The notes below the pieces were generated by a model. It worked only from the letters and a program-made list of their open reading frames with translations. It was not told where the DNA came from and ran no database searches. Position numbers and translations under genes: made by a program. Positions 8,653 to 18,227 of a DNA stretch of 64,000 nt are shown one piece after another (position 1 is the first letter of the stretch; every line of letters begins with the position of its first letter). This DNA is from Labrenzia sp. R4_2 (GTDB taxonomy: Bacteria; Pseudomonadota; Alphaproteobacteria; Rhizobiales; Stappiaceae), in assembly GCF_017743865.1 (NCBI RefSeq), contig NZ_JAGHRJ010000002.1, positions 1,054,001 through 1,118,000 of the forward strand, in the 5' to 3' direction.

Positions 8653-9552
8653 TCAAAGCGTTTCAGTGTGTGCGGTCTGTTTCAGCCAATTGACAACCAC
8701 GCCCGCCGTTTCCGCATTCTTGGATCTACTGGAAAGAACGGCGTAATAGGCATCCGGTGGCCGGTAGGCTGGAAGGCTAGCCGGCACCAAAAGGCCCTTG
8801 GCCACCTGATCCCCGGTGATCGACCGCCAGCCGAGCATGATACCGTGACCGGAGAGCGCGGCCTGTGTCGCCTGGACATAGTTTGAAAACCTCAATCCCT
8901 TCGCAGATCCATTGGCCTTCTGACCCGTCCGCGAGAAATATTGCGGCCAGGAAATCCAGCGTTTGTCGGCCACCTCGACATGGATCAGAAAGGCGGACGC
9001 CAGGCTGCCTGCCTCTTCGCTGATCCGTGCTGCAAGTCCCGGCGCGCAGACGGGTTCCACGTGCTCTTCAAAAAGGAGATGCACGGCTCCGTCACGCCAA
9101 TTGCCATCTCCATAACGCATGGCAATGTCCGTACCCGTGCCGAGAGACGGCACTTCATGCGCGGTCGTCTGAACGTTCACGACAATGTCCGGATGGTCGA
9201 GGTAAAAAGCTTCCAGCCTGGGCATCAGCCAGTAGGTGGCAAACCCCATGGTGCAGGCAATCGTGACCGTGTTGGCTGCAGTTTCGAGAGCGTCAATGTC
9301 GCTCAGCGCTTCCATCAACCGTTCCCGGTTGTCCGTAACGGCCTTGAGAAGGATCTCGCCAGCTGCCGTCAAGCTGGCCGGGCGGGTGCTGCGGTCAAAC
9401 AATGACGTGCCGATGTGATGCTCAAGATGGCGCAGCGCCTGACTGACGGCGGGCAGCGAGACATTCAGCTCCTGCGCAGCATGTTTGACACCGCCCATTC
9501 GATCAACGGTTTCAAACACACGCAGCAGACGAGGTGGCGGCAATCGATCCAT
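8653..9552 (-). CDS. LysR-family transcriptional regulator
   Basis: The 299-residue regulator has an N-terminal winged HTH (GGVKHAAQELNVSLPAVSQ, residues about 20-38) and a LysR substrate-binding domain from about 92. The GcvA-like signature RYGDGNW is present (PSLGTGTDIAMRYGDG). It diverges from the dioxygenase/aldolase genes at 9720-11611, the standard layout for a LysR regulator acting on its neighbour. The 167-bp intergenic region holds a 10-bp-arm inverted repeat that is a good candidate operator. The effector is unknown. Confidence 0.9.
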   Translation of the reverse strand: MDRLPPPRLLRVFETVDRMGGVKHAAQELNVSLPAVSQALRHLEHHIGTSLFDRSTRPASLTAAGEILLKAVTDNRERLMEALSDIDALETAANTVTIACTMGFATYWLMPRLEAFYLDHPDIVVNVQTTAHEVPSLGTGTDIAMRYGDGNWRDGAVHLLFEEHVEPVCAPGLAARISEEAGSLASAFLIHVEVADKRWISWPQYFSRTGQKANGSAKGLRFSNYVQATQAALSGHGIMLGWRSITGDQVAKGLLVPASLPAYRPPDAYYAVLSSRSKNAETAGVVVNWLKQTAHTETL

Positions 9553-9627
9553 TCAGCTTCAAGTTAATCCATTAGTTAACTCAAGTTCGTTTTTTATGAT
9601 CTTTTCAAATCAGTTCTGCAAGCGCTA

Positions 9628-9653
9628 TTTCAATCCAAGAAGCTGGATTGAAA
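9628..9653. promoter_or_regulatory. Candidate LysR operator
   Basis: TTTCAATCCA (9628-9637) and TGGATTGAAA (9644-9653) are perfect inverted arms around a 6-bp spacer. The site lies in the divergent promoter region, 67 bp before the dioxygenase start chosen here. An ATG at 9648 falls inside the dyad, which argues against that upstream start. A second dyad-rich stretch (AGTTAACT) lies at about 9577-9584. Confidence 0.55.
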
Positions 9654-9719
9654 CGGAAGTTTCGACCCCGCGACATGCAACCTTCAACGCAAAGCGCGAT
9701 TAAGTTACAGGACAATCAC

Positions 9720-10850
9720 ATGCTCGGGACGGGTGAAGAAGGCGTGCTCTTGCGCGAAAAGGGACTGGACGTACCGTTGCCTGACGGACGCCTCGCTTAT
9801 TTCAACTACTATTGGCTGAAGGACAATGAACCGGCGTCCTTCGATCCCGAAACGCGGGAACGGGTCAACGATATCTTCGCGCTTGCCGAAGAGCCGAAAG
9901 CACAGACCGCTGCCATTGCTGGCGATCACCTTGAAATCCAGTGGCAGGGCACAGAGCATCGCTCGGCGATCCCGATGGCGCAGCTGGTGCAATATGCCCA
10001 AGCCCAACAGCGCCCGGATCCAGCCAATCTGCCGAGAAAATCCTGGTTTGCAGATCACTATGCAAACATGGCCCGGTTTGATTACGGCTCAGTCGCATCT
10101 GACGCTGATGCGCGCAAGAATTGGGCTGGAGCGATGCTGACCGATGGCGTTTCGCTGGTCACCGGCATGCCGAATACGGATGAGGGGCTGACTGATCTCG
10201 CCGGCCTGCTCGGATATGTGCGGCCCAGCTATTTCGGCCATACGTTCGAGGTGAAAACCCACATCAAGCCCACAAACCTTGCCTTCACGTCCAAGGCCCT
10301 GCCGCTGCACACGGATCTTCCGTCCGAAGAATTCGCACCGGGCATCCAGTATCTGCACTGCCGGGCGAATTCGGTTGAGGGCGGTGACAGCATTTTTGTC
10401 GACGGCCTTGCTGTTGCGGAAGATTTCCGGACCGCCTATCCGGACGATTTCAAGTTGCTGGTGGAAACGGATATTCCCTATTACTGCGAGCATGACACAT
10501 TCGACATGCGCGCCCGCCAGCATGTGATTGAGCTCGACGACTACGGAAACATCTCAGGTGTTACGATCAGCCAGCACCACGAGGATATCTTTGACCTGCC
10601 GCAAGAGGCGCTAGATGCCTACTATCCGGCCTTTTGCCGGTTTGGACGGATGATGCGCGACGAGAAATACGTGATGCGGTTCCGTTTGAATGCTGGTGAA
10701 TGTATCGTCTTTGACAATCACCGGATCGTTCACGGGCGTGTTGCTTACTCGGCGACCAGCGGAGAGCGTCATTTGCGGGGATGTTACACAGATCGCGGAG
10801 AGCTGCGGTCAACCTACAGGATCCTATCCGGAGAAGGACGGTTCAAATGA
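9720..10850 (+). CDS. Gamma-butyrobetaine dioxygenase-like 2-oxoglutarate/Fe(II) oxygenase
   Basis: This is a 376-residue TauD/TfdA-fold enzyme of the BBOX/trimethyllysine dioxygenase group. Residues 15-100 form the N-terminal DUF971-like domain (LPDGRLAYFNYYWLKDNEP). The catalytic domain carries the Fe(II) triad His197-x-Asp199 (LPLHTDLP) and His338 (DNHRIVHGR); an Arg in GERHLRG (350-353) is the likely 2-oxoglutarate anchor. I chose ATG 9720 because AGGA lies seven bases upstream; the longer frame from 9648 starts inside a palindrome. The stop overlaps the next ATG (ATGA). Relatives hydroxylate betaine-type carboxylates, but the aldolase partner suggests a different substrate may be used. 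Confidence 0.82.
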   Translation: MLGTGEEGVLLREKGLDVPLPDGRLAYFNYYWLKDNEPASFDPETRERVNDIFALAEEPKAQTAAIAGDHLEIQWQGTEHRSAIPMAQLVQYAQAQQRPDPANLPRKSWFADHYANMARFDYGSVASDADARKNWAGAMLTDGVSLVTGMPNTDEGLTDLAGLLGYVRPSYFGHTFEVKTHIKPTNLAFTSKALPLHTDLPSEEFAPGIQYLHCRANSVEGGDSIFVDGLAVAEDFRTAYPDDFKLLVETDIPYYCEHDTFDMRARQHVIELDDYGNISGVTISQHHEDIFDLPQEALDAYYPAFCRFGRMMRDEKYVMRFRLNAGECIVFDNHRIVHGRVAYSATSGERHLRGCYTDRGELRSTYRILSGEGRFK

Positions 10851-11611
10851 GCGTCGTGACACCGCTGACCCCAAGCGCCGATCAACAATCGGAACAAAGA
10901 CTGCGGGAAGACCTGGCGGCGGCCTTCCGGCTGGCGGTTGAATTCGGCTGGCACGAAGGGGTCGGCAATCACTTCAGCGCCGCCGTCTCCGAAGACGGGA
11001 CGAAGTTCCTGATGAACCGCAAATGGCGGCACTTTTCCGAAGTGACTGCCGGCAATCTCCAGCTTCTGGATGCCAATGACGTCAGCATCATGGACACGCC
11101 GGACGCACCGGACCCGAGCGCCTGGTGCATTCACGGGACGGTGCACCGGCTCAACCCGGCGGTGAAGGTGCTGTTTCATGTCCATCCACCAAACGCGACA
11201 GCGCTGGCAACGCTTCAAGATCCGACTTTGAAGCCGATCGATCTCAACACGGCCCGCTTTTTCGGCAAGGTTGCTGTCGATCTCGGTTTTGGCGGCATGG
11301 CGGATGAGGCTGAAGAAGGACGGCGGATTGCAGAGACGCTCGGCAACAAACCGATCCTCATCATGGGCAATCACGGTGTTTCGGTCGCCGCCGAAACGGT
11401 CGCGGAGGCCTTTGATCATCTCTATTACTTCGAGCGGGCAGCCGGAACCTTGCTAACAGCCTATGCGACCGGCCAGCCGCTCGCGGTCATGTCGGACAAT
11501 CTGGCCGCCAAGACGGCAGCCGAGTGGGAGCCCTACAAGGACATGGGACACGCCCATTTTGACTATTTGAAGCGCCAGCTCGATAAAAATCAGCCGGACT
11601 ATCGCGATTAA
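10847..11611 (+). CDS. Class II aldolase/adducin-family protein
   Basis: The 254-residue protein has the zinc site of L-fuculose-phosphate aldolase-like enzymes: His111 and His113 (LFHVHPPNATAL) and His176 (MGNHGVSV). The N-terminal helix-rich part contains GWHEGVGNHFSA. Such enzymes cleave or decarboxylate hydroxy-acid or sugar substrates by a zinc enolate mechanism. ATG 10847 overlaps the dioxygenase stop (ATGA), so a two-gene operon with coupled translation is clear. A reasonable inference is that the dioxygenase hydroxylates a compound that the aldolase then splits. Confidence 0.82.
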   Translation: MSVVTPLTPSADQQSEQRLREDLAAAFRLAVEFGWHEGVGNHFSAAVSEDGTKFLMNRKWRHFSEVTAGNLQLLDANDVSIMDTPDAPDPSAWCIHGTVHRLNPAVKVLFHVHPPNATALATLQDPTLKPIDLNTARFFGKVAVDLGFGGMADEAEEGRRIAETLGNKPILIMGNHGVSVAAETVAEAFDHLYYFERAAGTLLTAYATGQPLAVMSDNLAAKTAAEWEPYKDMGHAHFDYLKRQLDKNQPDYRD

Positions 11612-11625
11612 AATCAAGTCTTTAG

Positions 11626-11652
11626 CAGGCCGGATCCGTGAAATCCGGCCTG
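11626..11652 (+). terminator. Hairpin after dioxygenase/aldolase operon
   Basis: CAGGCCGGAT (11626-11635) and ATCCGGCCTG (11643-11652) form a perfect 10-bp stem with a 7-base loop, 15 bases after the aldolase stop. No T-run follows. It may act as a terminator or as 3'-end protection. Confidence 0.55.
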
Positions 11653-11732
11653 TAGTAGTCGCCTAGTACCCGCTCCATCGCTTTGCAGGCTAGCCTTTGT
11701 CCATCCGCAATTCTTCAACGGGAGGACGAAGC

Positions 11733-12326
11733 ATGAGCGCACAGAAGATCCTGATGATCACCGGTGATTTCACCGAAGACTATGAAACCATGGTGCCGTT
11801 CCAGGCGCTTTTGGCCATGGGCTATGAAGTGGACGCCGTTTGTCCGGGCAAAAAAGCTGGTGAGAGCGTTGCCACCTGCATCCATGATTTTGAGGGCGAC
11901 CAGACCTACACGGAAAAACGCGGCCACAATTTCACGCTGAACGCCACCTTCGCCGATATCAATCCGGCTGACTACGACGCTCTTGTGATCCCGGGTGGCC
12001 GCGCACCAGAATATCTGCGGCTGGACGGTGCGGTCCTTGAGGCTGTGTCTCATTTCATGAGCGAAGCCAAGCCAGTTGCCGCGATTTGTCATGGTGCCCA
12101 GATCCTCACAGCGGCGAAGGTCATCGAGGGCCGGACAGTGTCGGCCTACCCGGCCTGCCGTCCGGAAGTCGAACTTGCGGGCGCGACTTATGCGGACATC
12201 GCCGTCGATGCAGCGGTCACCGACGGCAATCTCGTCACCGCGCCCGCCTGGCCGGCACATCCGGCTTGGATTGCCCAGTTCCACAAGGTGTTGAGCAGCG
12301 CACAGCAAGGCTCACTCGCAGCCTGA
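11733..12326 (+). CDS. DJ-1/PfpI family protein
   Basis: The 197-residue protein has the DJ-1/PfpI glutamine-amidotransferase-like fold with the nucleophile elbow [10 protein letters not shown] (Cys119) and an early acidic residue in [10 protein letters not shown] (Glu15). The [12 protein letters not shown] motif (86-97) is typical of the PfpI/YhbO branch. Members act as stress-protective glyoxalases, deglycases or isocyanide-hydratase-like enzymes; the exact activity cannot be assigned. GGAGG lies seven bases before ATG 11733, preferred over an upstream frame start at 11697. It has its own transcription unit or follows the aldolase after 121 bases. Confidence 0.85.
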   Translation: MSAQKILMITGDFTEDYETMVPFQALLAMGYEVDAVCPGKKAGESVATCIHDFEGDQTYTEKRGHNFTLNATFADINPADYDALVIPGGRAPEYLRLDGAVLEAVSHFMSEAKPVAAICHGAQILTAAKVIEGRTVSAYPACRPEVELAGATYADIAVDAAVTDGNLVTAPAWPAHPAWIAQFHKVLSSAQQGSLAA

Positions 12327-12338
12327 TGATGTAAACAA

Positions 12339-12373
12339 CCGGTCCGGGCACCAACGTGCACCGCCCGGGCCGG
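12339..12373 (+). terminator. GC-rich hairpin after DJ-1 gene
   Basis: CCGG-T-CCGGGC pairs with GCCCGG-G-CCGG around a 13-base loop, 12 bases after the stop. There is no clear T-run. It is probably a terminator. Confidence 0.45.
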
Positions 12374-12462
12374 TATCATGGTCGAGCAGACCAAAGAGTG
12401 GCGAAGAGCCCTTGAATTGACCTTCTGAGCGGGTAATTTGGCGGGATGGAGGAAACACTGAG

Positions 12463-12813
12463 ATGTGCAAACTGTTTATCGATGCCGATGTAAATCTCTG
12501 GCAAAGCACGACAAAATCACTGCGCATCGACGGCATGGTCACATCCGTGCGGTTGGAAACCTTCTTCTGGAACGTTCTTGATGAAATCGCAGCGCGCGAC
12601 GGTATGAATGTTGTGCAGTTGATCACCAAGCTGCATCACGAAAGCATTGATGCCGGTCACGACCTTGGCAATTTCACCTCTTTCCTCAGGGTTTGCTGTG
12701 GCCGTTACCTGGCGCTGCAGCTCGCCGGAGACGTACCCACAGACACACGCGTTCCGATTGCAGGCCTTGACGCCGATGGCATTTTGGAAGCAGAGGAACG
12801 CCGGGTTCATTAA
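12463..12813 (+). CDS. RHH_4 ribbon-helix-helix protein, copy 1
   Basis: This 116-residue protein begins MCKLF and carries the RHH_4 pattern: a strand RIDGMVTSVRLE (about 21-32), helix FFWNVLDEIAARDGM, and helix NVVQLITKLHHES, followed by GHDLGNFTSFLRVCCGRYLALQL. RHH_4 proteins are found mainly in alphaproteobacteria and are presumed dimeric DNA binders; no function is established for this group. GGAGG lies ten bases upstream of the ATG. It is a close paralogue of the gene at 13190, with roughly three quarters of positions alike over residues 1-100. The C-terminal 20 residues differ. Confidence 0.82.
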   Translation: MCKLFIDADVNLWQSTTKSLRIDGMVTSVRLETFFWNVLDEIAARDGMNVVQLITKLHHESIDAGHDLGNFTSFLRVCCGRYLALQLAGDVPTDTRVPIAGLDADGILEAEERRVH

Positions 12814-13189
12814 GGTCCAAGTGCAGCTGTCATTCCCGCACTTGTCGTAATGCGTGACCGCTTGAAGGCTTGGACCACAGGACCTTAGGTCTGCTTCCAT
12901 GGATCCGAAGACCCAACTCCAGTATATCGAGCCACTTACGTGTGTAGTATTCTGTTACTACCCGCAGCCCCTAATCCCCTGATAGGACAATGCATTCATT
13001 GTTGACGTTAGGTCTCCCACCGATTCTTGCTGGTGATGACGCCTGGCGGCAATTCAAGAACCTTGCCGATCCTGTCTTCCTTTCTTTACCCACCAAACAA
13101 GAAGTTGGCAGGTTTCCGGTTCCCTGCCCGGGGCAGTTATTTCGAACCCGGGCAGGGTTTTCTTGGTCTGCAGTTGTCTGGGGGGACAC
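12814..13189. other. Intergenic region between RHH_4 paralogues
   Basis: This 376-bp region has no convincing gene. The first part (about 12830-12850, CATTCCCGCACTTGTCG) resembles the genome's palindromic intergenic repeats in degenerate form. The region ends with a strong hairpin and T-run only 28 bases from the second RHH_4 start. A promoter for the second gene would have to lie before the hairpin or within those 28 bases. Confidence 0.5.
13122..13161 (+). terminator. Strong hairpin with T-run directly upstream of second RHH_4 gene
   Basis: CCCTGCCCGGG (13122-13132) and CCCGGGCAGGG (13147-13157) form a perfect 11-bp GC stem with a 14-base loop, followed by TTTT. It has the shape of a Rho-independent terminator but ends 28 bases before the next start codon, so it may be a leader attenuator rather than a plain terminator. 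Confidence 0.65.
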
Positions 13190-13549
13190 ATGTGCAAGTT
13201 GTTTGTCGAGGCGGCAACTGAGCTTTGGCAATGCCGTGCCCGGTCACTCCGGATCGATGGAATGGTGACATCCGTTCGCCTTGAAAACTTCTTTTGGAAA
13301 GTTCTGGAGGAGCTGGCCGAGCGCGATGGCATGAACGTTGTGCAACTGATCACCCGGCTTCACAACGAAAGCATTGCGGCGGGCCACGATCTTGGCAATT
13401 TCACCTCTTTCCTGAGGGTCTGCTGCGGCCGGTATCTCGCCTTGCAGCTCTCCGGCGATGTCCCGACCGACAAGTCTCAGCCAATCGGCAGTCTGAACGT
13501 GGATGAAATCCTGAAATCCGAGGCCCGTCAGATACCGGATTGGAGTTGA
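13190..13549 (+). CDS. RHH_4 ribbon-helix-helix protein, copy 2
   Basis: This 119-residue paralogue of the gene at 12463 also begins MCKLF. It has RIDGMVTSVRLE, FFWKVLEELAERDGMNVVQL and GHDLGNFTSFLRVCCGRYLALQL, with conserved Cys-Cys in the last segment. GGGGGG lies four bases before ATG 13190, preferred over the frame start at 13163. The C-terminus diverges (DKSQPIGSLNVDEILKSEARQ). Two adjacent RHH_4 genes on one strand point to a local duplication. The stop is 14 bases from the convergent flavoprotein gene. Confidence 0.82.
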   Translation: MCKLFVEAATELWQCRARSLRIDGMVTSVRLENFFWKVLEELAERDGMNVVQLITRLHNESIAAGHDLGNFTSFLRVCCGRYLALQLSGDVPTDKSQPIGSLNVDEILKSEARQIPDWS

Positions 13550-13565
13550 CAGATTTACTGTCCGC

Positions 13566-14684
13566 CTAATCAGCCCCGACAAGACCTGCCACATGATCAG
13601 CAATCGCGAGTGCGGACGTGAGGCCCGGCGATTCAATTCCGTAGAGCGCCACAAAACCGGCTTGGCCGTGCGCCGCAGGGCCCTCAATCCTGAAATCCGC
13701 AGCAGGCACACCCGGCCCTACGATTTTGGGGCGGATGCCGGAATAGTCCGGCACGAGGGCACCGTCGGCCAAATCCGGCCAGTAACACCGGATCGCGGCA
13801 TAGAATTTATCCCCACGGGCCGGGTCAACCGGGTAGTGGAAGTCTTCAACCCACTCCACATCCGGGCCGAAACGCGCCTGGTGCTGAAGATCCAGCGTCA
13901 GATGAACGCCAAGGCCACCGGGCTCCGGCACCGGATAAATCAGCTTCGAAAACGGCGCCCTGCCCTGAAGTTTGAAATAACTGCCCTTGGCGAGATAGGC
14001 CTTGGGCGGTTTCGTGCCCTCTATCCCGGCAGCCAGCGCCGGGGCCATATGACCGGCGGACAGGATCAACTCCTTGCAGGTGATCGCATAGGCTTCGCCG
14101 TCTTCGGTCGACACGTGAACTCCAAAGCCGCCTGCAAGCAACGGCTCTAAGCGGTCCACCTTGGTGTTCAGAACCACCTGGCCGCCATGGGCTTCCAAAC
14201 CGCCCTGCAGCGCCAGCATGAACCCATGGCTGTCGAGAATGCCTGTCGACGGGGACCAAAGAGCACCGGCAGCATTAAGTGCCGGTTCCTTTCGGCGGAG
14301 CTCATCTTTGGACACGAACTCGAGATCGGTCACACCATTTGCGGCAGCCTTCGCCTTGATGGTGTCCAGTTCCTGAAGCTGCGGATCATTGGTGGCGACG
14401 ATCAGCTTGCCGACCTGCTCGTGTCCAACCCCGTTTTCCCGGCAAAACGCGTAAAGCTGCTTCTTGCCCTGGACGCAGAGCTGCGCTTTCAGACTGCCTT
14501 GCGGATAGTAGATCCCGGCATGAATGACCTCCGAATTGCGGGCACTTGTTTCCGAGCCAATCAGATCATGCTGCTCCAAAACCATCACTTCGCGCCCGGA
14601 CAGGGCCAAGGCGCGCGCGCAGGCAAGCCCCACGGCCCCGGCACCAATCACGATGGTTTCGATGTCATGCATGGCCTGGTTCAT
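13566..14684 (-). CDS. FAD-dependent oxidoreductase, L-2-hydroxyglutarate dehydrogenase-like
   Basis: The 372-residue flavoprotein of the DAO/GlpO superfamily has the Rossmann motif GAGAVG (14-19) with the downstream acidic residue in VMVLEQHD. It shows typical LhgO/L2HGDH features: [15 protein letters not shown], a C-terminal GIRPKI segment, and [29 protein letters not shown], split here. These enzymes oxidise L-2-hydroxyglutarate to 2-oxoglutarate and feed electrons to the quinone pool; related NAD(P)/FAD enzymes have other 2-hydroxy-acid substrates. The first ATG has AGAGGG immediately upstream; Met5 is an alternative. Confidence 0.82.
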   Translation of the reverse strand: MNQAMHDIETIVIGAGAVGLACARALALSGREVMVLEQHDLIGSETSARNSEVIHAGIYYPQGSLKAQLCVQGKKQLYAFCRENGVGHEQVGKLIVATNDPQLQELDTIKAKAAANGVTDLEFVSKDELRRKEPALNAAGALWSPSTGILDSHGFMLALQGGLEAHGGQVVLNTKVDRLEPLLAGGFGVHVSTEDGEAYAITCKELILSAGHMAPALAAGIEGTKPPKAYLAKGSYFKLQGRAPFSKLIYPVPEPGGLGVHLTLDLQHQARFGPDVEWVEDFHYPVDPARGDKFYAAIRCYWPDLADGALVPDYSGIRPKIVGPGVPAADFRIEGPAAHGQAGFVALYGIESPGLTSALAIADHVAGLVGAD

Positions 14685-15071
14685 CCCTCTGCGACTGTCA
14701 TCAACTCATTGCTTTGACGAGCGCTGACCACAAAAGATGAGAGCCCACCATACCCTCCGCTGTCATCCCGCACTTGATGCGGGATCCATTCCATGAGCGT
14801 TCCATTCGATCAGCCCTGCGTGGAGCGAGGAAACGGAATGGATCCTCGGATCAAGCCCGAGGATTACGGAGCGAGGGGAAAAGCCGTGCCAAACCTTAAC
14901 AGACTGTCTGTCTTCCCGGAAAAGTCCACGGGCTTTATCCAGGATCGCTTCCGTTCGCCCGGGATGACACAGTATTCGTTTAGCTGCCGTCCCGGGCTCG
15001 ACCCGGGACCTGAGCTTCTTTCCGACCTGGCCCCGGATCAGGTCCGGGGCGGCCTTAACCGGCGGCGGGTG
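14685..15071. repeat. Cluster of palindromic intergenic repeats
   Basis: The 387 bp between gatA and the flavoprotein gene contain four GC-rich dyads of one type: CCCGCA/TGCGGG (14767-14783), ATCCTCGG/CCGAGGAT (14842-14864), GTCCCGGG/CCCGGGAC (14989-15009) and GCCCCGGA/TCCGGGGC (15030-15050). Three have a central TCAAG, TCGA or TCAGG-like loop. Their translation in one frame gives the MDPRIKPED / LDPGPELL / APDQVRGG phrases often seen in such alphaproteobacterial repeats. No gene is present. Confidence 0.75.
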
Positions 15072-16556
<1,485 letters not shown>

Positions 16557-16569
16557 GGGTCCAGGTCTT

Positions 16570-17046
16570 TCAGGCTGCCGTCAGGCGCCGGGAATAGAAA
16601 AGGGATTCAGGATGTTCGGGATAGTCCAGGATTGGGCCGCACACTTTGAAGCCGCTGGTCTCGTAGAGACGCTTGGCCGCGTCATAATTGACACCGGTTT
16701 CCAAAACAGCCTCGGAGAAGCCTTCCTCGATGGCGAGCGCCAAGATCCGGTCCAGCAGTTTGCGTCCAAGGCCGAGGCCCTGATAATCGGGGCGGGTGTA
16801 CATGCGCTTGACTTCGGCAATGTCGCCATCGTGGCGGTAGAGCGATCCGCAGGCCGCCACTTTGCCATCGACGCGAGCGACGAAGACAGTTGTCCGCGCA
16901 TCGGCCATCTGTTCAACGGTCAGATGGTGGCAGGCGTCTTCCGATGTCAGGCTCAACAACAGATCATTCAATTCGCCGACCATCACACGCATCTCATCAC
17001 TGAGCGGCGTTTCAACGGCGATTGAAATGGCTGGGGCGGACGACAT
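16570..17046 (-). CDS. GNAT-family N-acetyltransferase inserted between gatC and gatA
   Basis: This 158-residue protein has the GNAT fold with acetyl-CoA pyrophosphate loop [12 protein letters not shown] (motif A, R/Q-x-x-G-x-G/A with GLGLGRK, about residues 88-99) and the C-terminal [22 protein letters not shown] segment. The presence of [16 protein letters not shown] is typical of the YafP/PanZ-like small-molecule or peptide acetylases. It sits 15 bases after gatC and 13 before gatA, so it shares their transcript. The substrate is unknown, and a direct role in tRNA amidation is not established. Confidence 0.85.
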   Translation of the reverse strand: MSSAPAISIAVETPLSDEMRVMVGELNDLLLSLTSEDACHHLTVEQMADARTTVFVARVDGKVAACGSLYRHDGDIAEVKRMYTRPDYQGLGLGRKLLDRILALAIEEGFSEAVLETGVNYDAAKRLYETSGFKVCGPILDYPEHPESLFYSRRLTAA

Positions 17047-17061
17047 CCCGGTTGCTCCTGC

Positions 17062-17349
17062 TTATTCGACGACTTTCGGCACCATGAAGAAGTTGTCTTC
17101 AGAGGCCGGAGCGTTCTTGGTGATGTCGGCAGCCTTGTTGCCGTCGGTCACGCCGTCTGCGCGCTTTTTCATAGTTGTTTCGACCACGGAGGTCATCGGC
17201 TCAACGCCGTCAATGTTCACTTCGTCGAGCTGTTCGACAAAACCGAGGATGGCATTCAGTTCGCCGGTCATGCGGGTGGCTTCGTCTTCGCTCACCTTGA
17301 TGCGGGCAAGACGCGCAACGCGCTTTACCGTTGCAGTATCTACGGACAT
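17062..17349 (-). CDS. gatC: Asp-tRNA(Asn)/Glu-tRNA(Gln) amidotransferase subunit C
   Basis: GatC stabilises the GatA-GatB complex by wrapping around their interface. The 95 residues match the family: [17 protein letters not shown] at the N-terminus, [23 protein letters not shown] in the middle, and a C-terminal tail ending MVPKVVE. AAGGA precedes the ATG by about seven bases. It is the first gene of the operon and divergent from a TetR-family regulator 126 bp away. Confidence 0.95.
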   Translation of the reverse strand: MSVDTATVKRVARLARIKVSEDEATRMTGELNAILGFVEQLDEVNIDGVEPMTSVVETTMKKRADGVTDGNKAADITKNAPASEDNFFMVPKVVE

Positions 17350-17475
17350 GTTTTTTCCTTTGACCGTTGGAAATCTGGTTTGGGATTTGATTACCGCTCC
17401 AGGCGTTCATTTTCCAATGAATGTCCTTGCTGAACGCATCAAGACATGAAATACGGTCCTGATGGGGACCGAATT

Positions 17476-18075
17476 ATGAGTGATGGTTCAACACGCCGGG
17501 GACGGAAAGACGACCCCGGCCTGACCGATCGGCTGCAATCCGCGATGGTGAGAGCTCTGGCACATCACGGGTACGAGTCGGTTCGTTTAGACGATCTCGC
17601 GAACACCGCGGGCACCAGCAAACAGGCAATCTATCGCCGCTGGTCCGGTAAACAGGACTTTGCGCTTGCCGCGCTTCAAACTGCCCTGTTTCAGATCCCC
17701 GCACCCAGACCCGAGCGAGCAAATACTGCGCGAGACCTCTACCGTTTGATAGCCGGCTACCGGGGAGCCTTGAACAGTGACCTTGGCAAGGCCCTACTAC
17801 ACGTGCGGACGGTCCCAGCTTTCGGATCGCTTCTTACAGACTTTGAAGACGAAATCCGGTTTCACATCCGCCAGTGCTTGATCGCGACACCGTTTGAGCA
17901 GGACCTTCAGGCGAAAACCACGCTGATCCTGGGTCTCATCTGGCAGGAGCTGTTTGATCTGCATTTCGCGCGCGGCGGGTTGGATGACACTGGATTGGAA
18001 AACGCGATCTACTTGCTTTTGGGGCTGACTGCCCCTCGACCCTCTGCGGAACAGTCGCCGCTCCCCGGATTGTAA
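17476..18075 (+). CDS. TetR/AcrR-family transcriptional regulator
   Basis: The 199-residue protein has an N-terminal TetR HTH: MVRALAHHGYESVRLDDLANTAGTSKQAIYRRW is spread over residues about 24-56, with the recognition helix TSKQAIYRRW. The ligand domain has the TetR_C_33-like layout. GGGGA lies seven bases before ATG 17476, so I prefer this to the longer start at 17446. It is divergent from gatC and precedes a secreted YHS protein; there is no strong hint of its target. Confidence 0.86.
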   Translation: MSDGSTRRGRKDDPGLTDRLQSAMVRALAHHGYESVRLDDLANTAGTSKQAIYRRWSGKQDFALAALQTALFQIPAPRPERANTARDLYRLIAGYRGALNSDLGKALLHVRTVPAFGSLLTDFEDEIRFHIRQCLIATPFEQDLQAKTTLILGLIWQELFDLHFARGGLDDTGLENAIYLLLGLTAPRPSAEQSPLPGL

Positions 18076-18227
18076 GCCACGGCAGAGTGCCAAGGCGTTC
18101 ACGATATCTGGCGGTGTGCTTTCATCTCTGTGAACAAGGGTGATTGGTGTTTGGCAGCGGTCATGGCCATTCTCCAGACACCGGGCGCGAACATGTGCCT
18201 CAACTCAAAAACCTTCCGGAGTTCTCG

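Noticed and set aside
12830..12860. Possible third RHH_4 fragment between the two copies
   Set aside because: No frame in 12814-13189 gives the RHH_4 motifs; the similarity is only to intergenic palindromic repeats.
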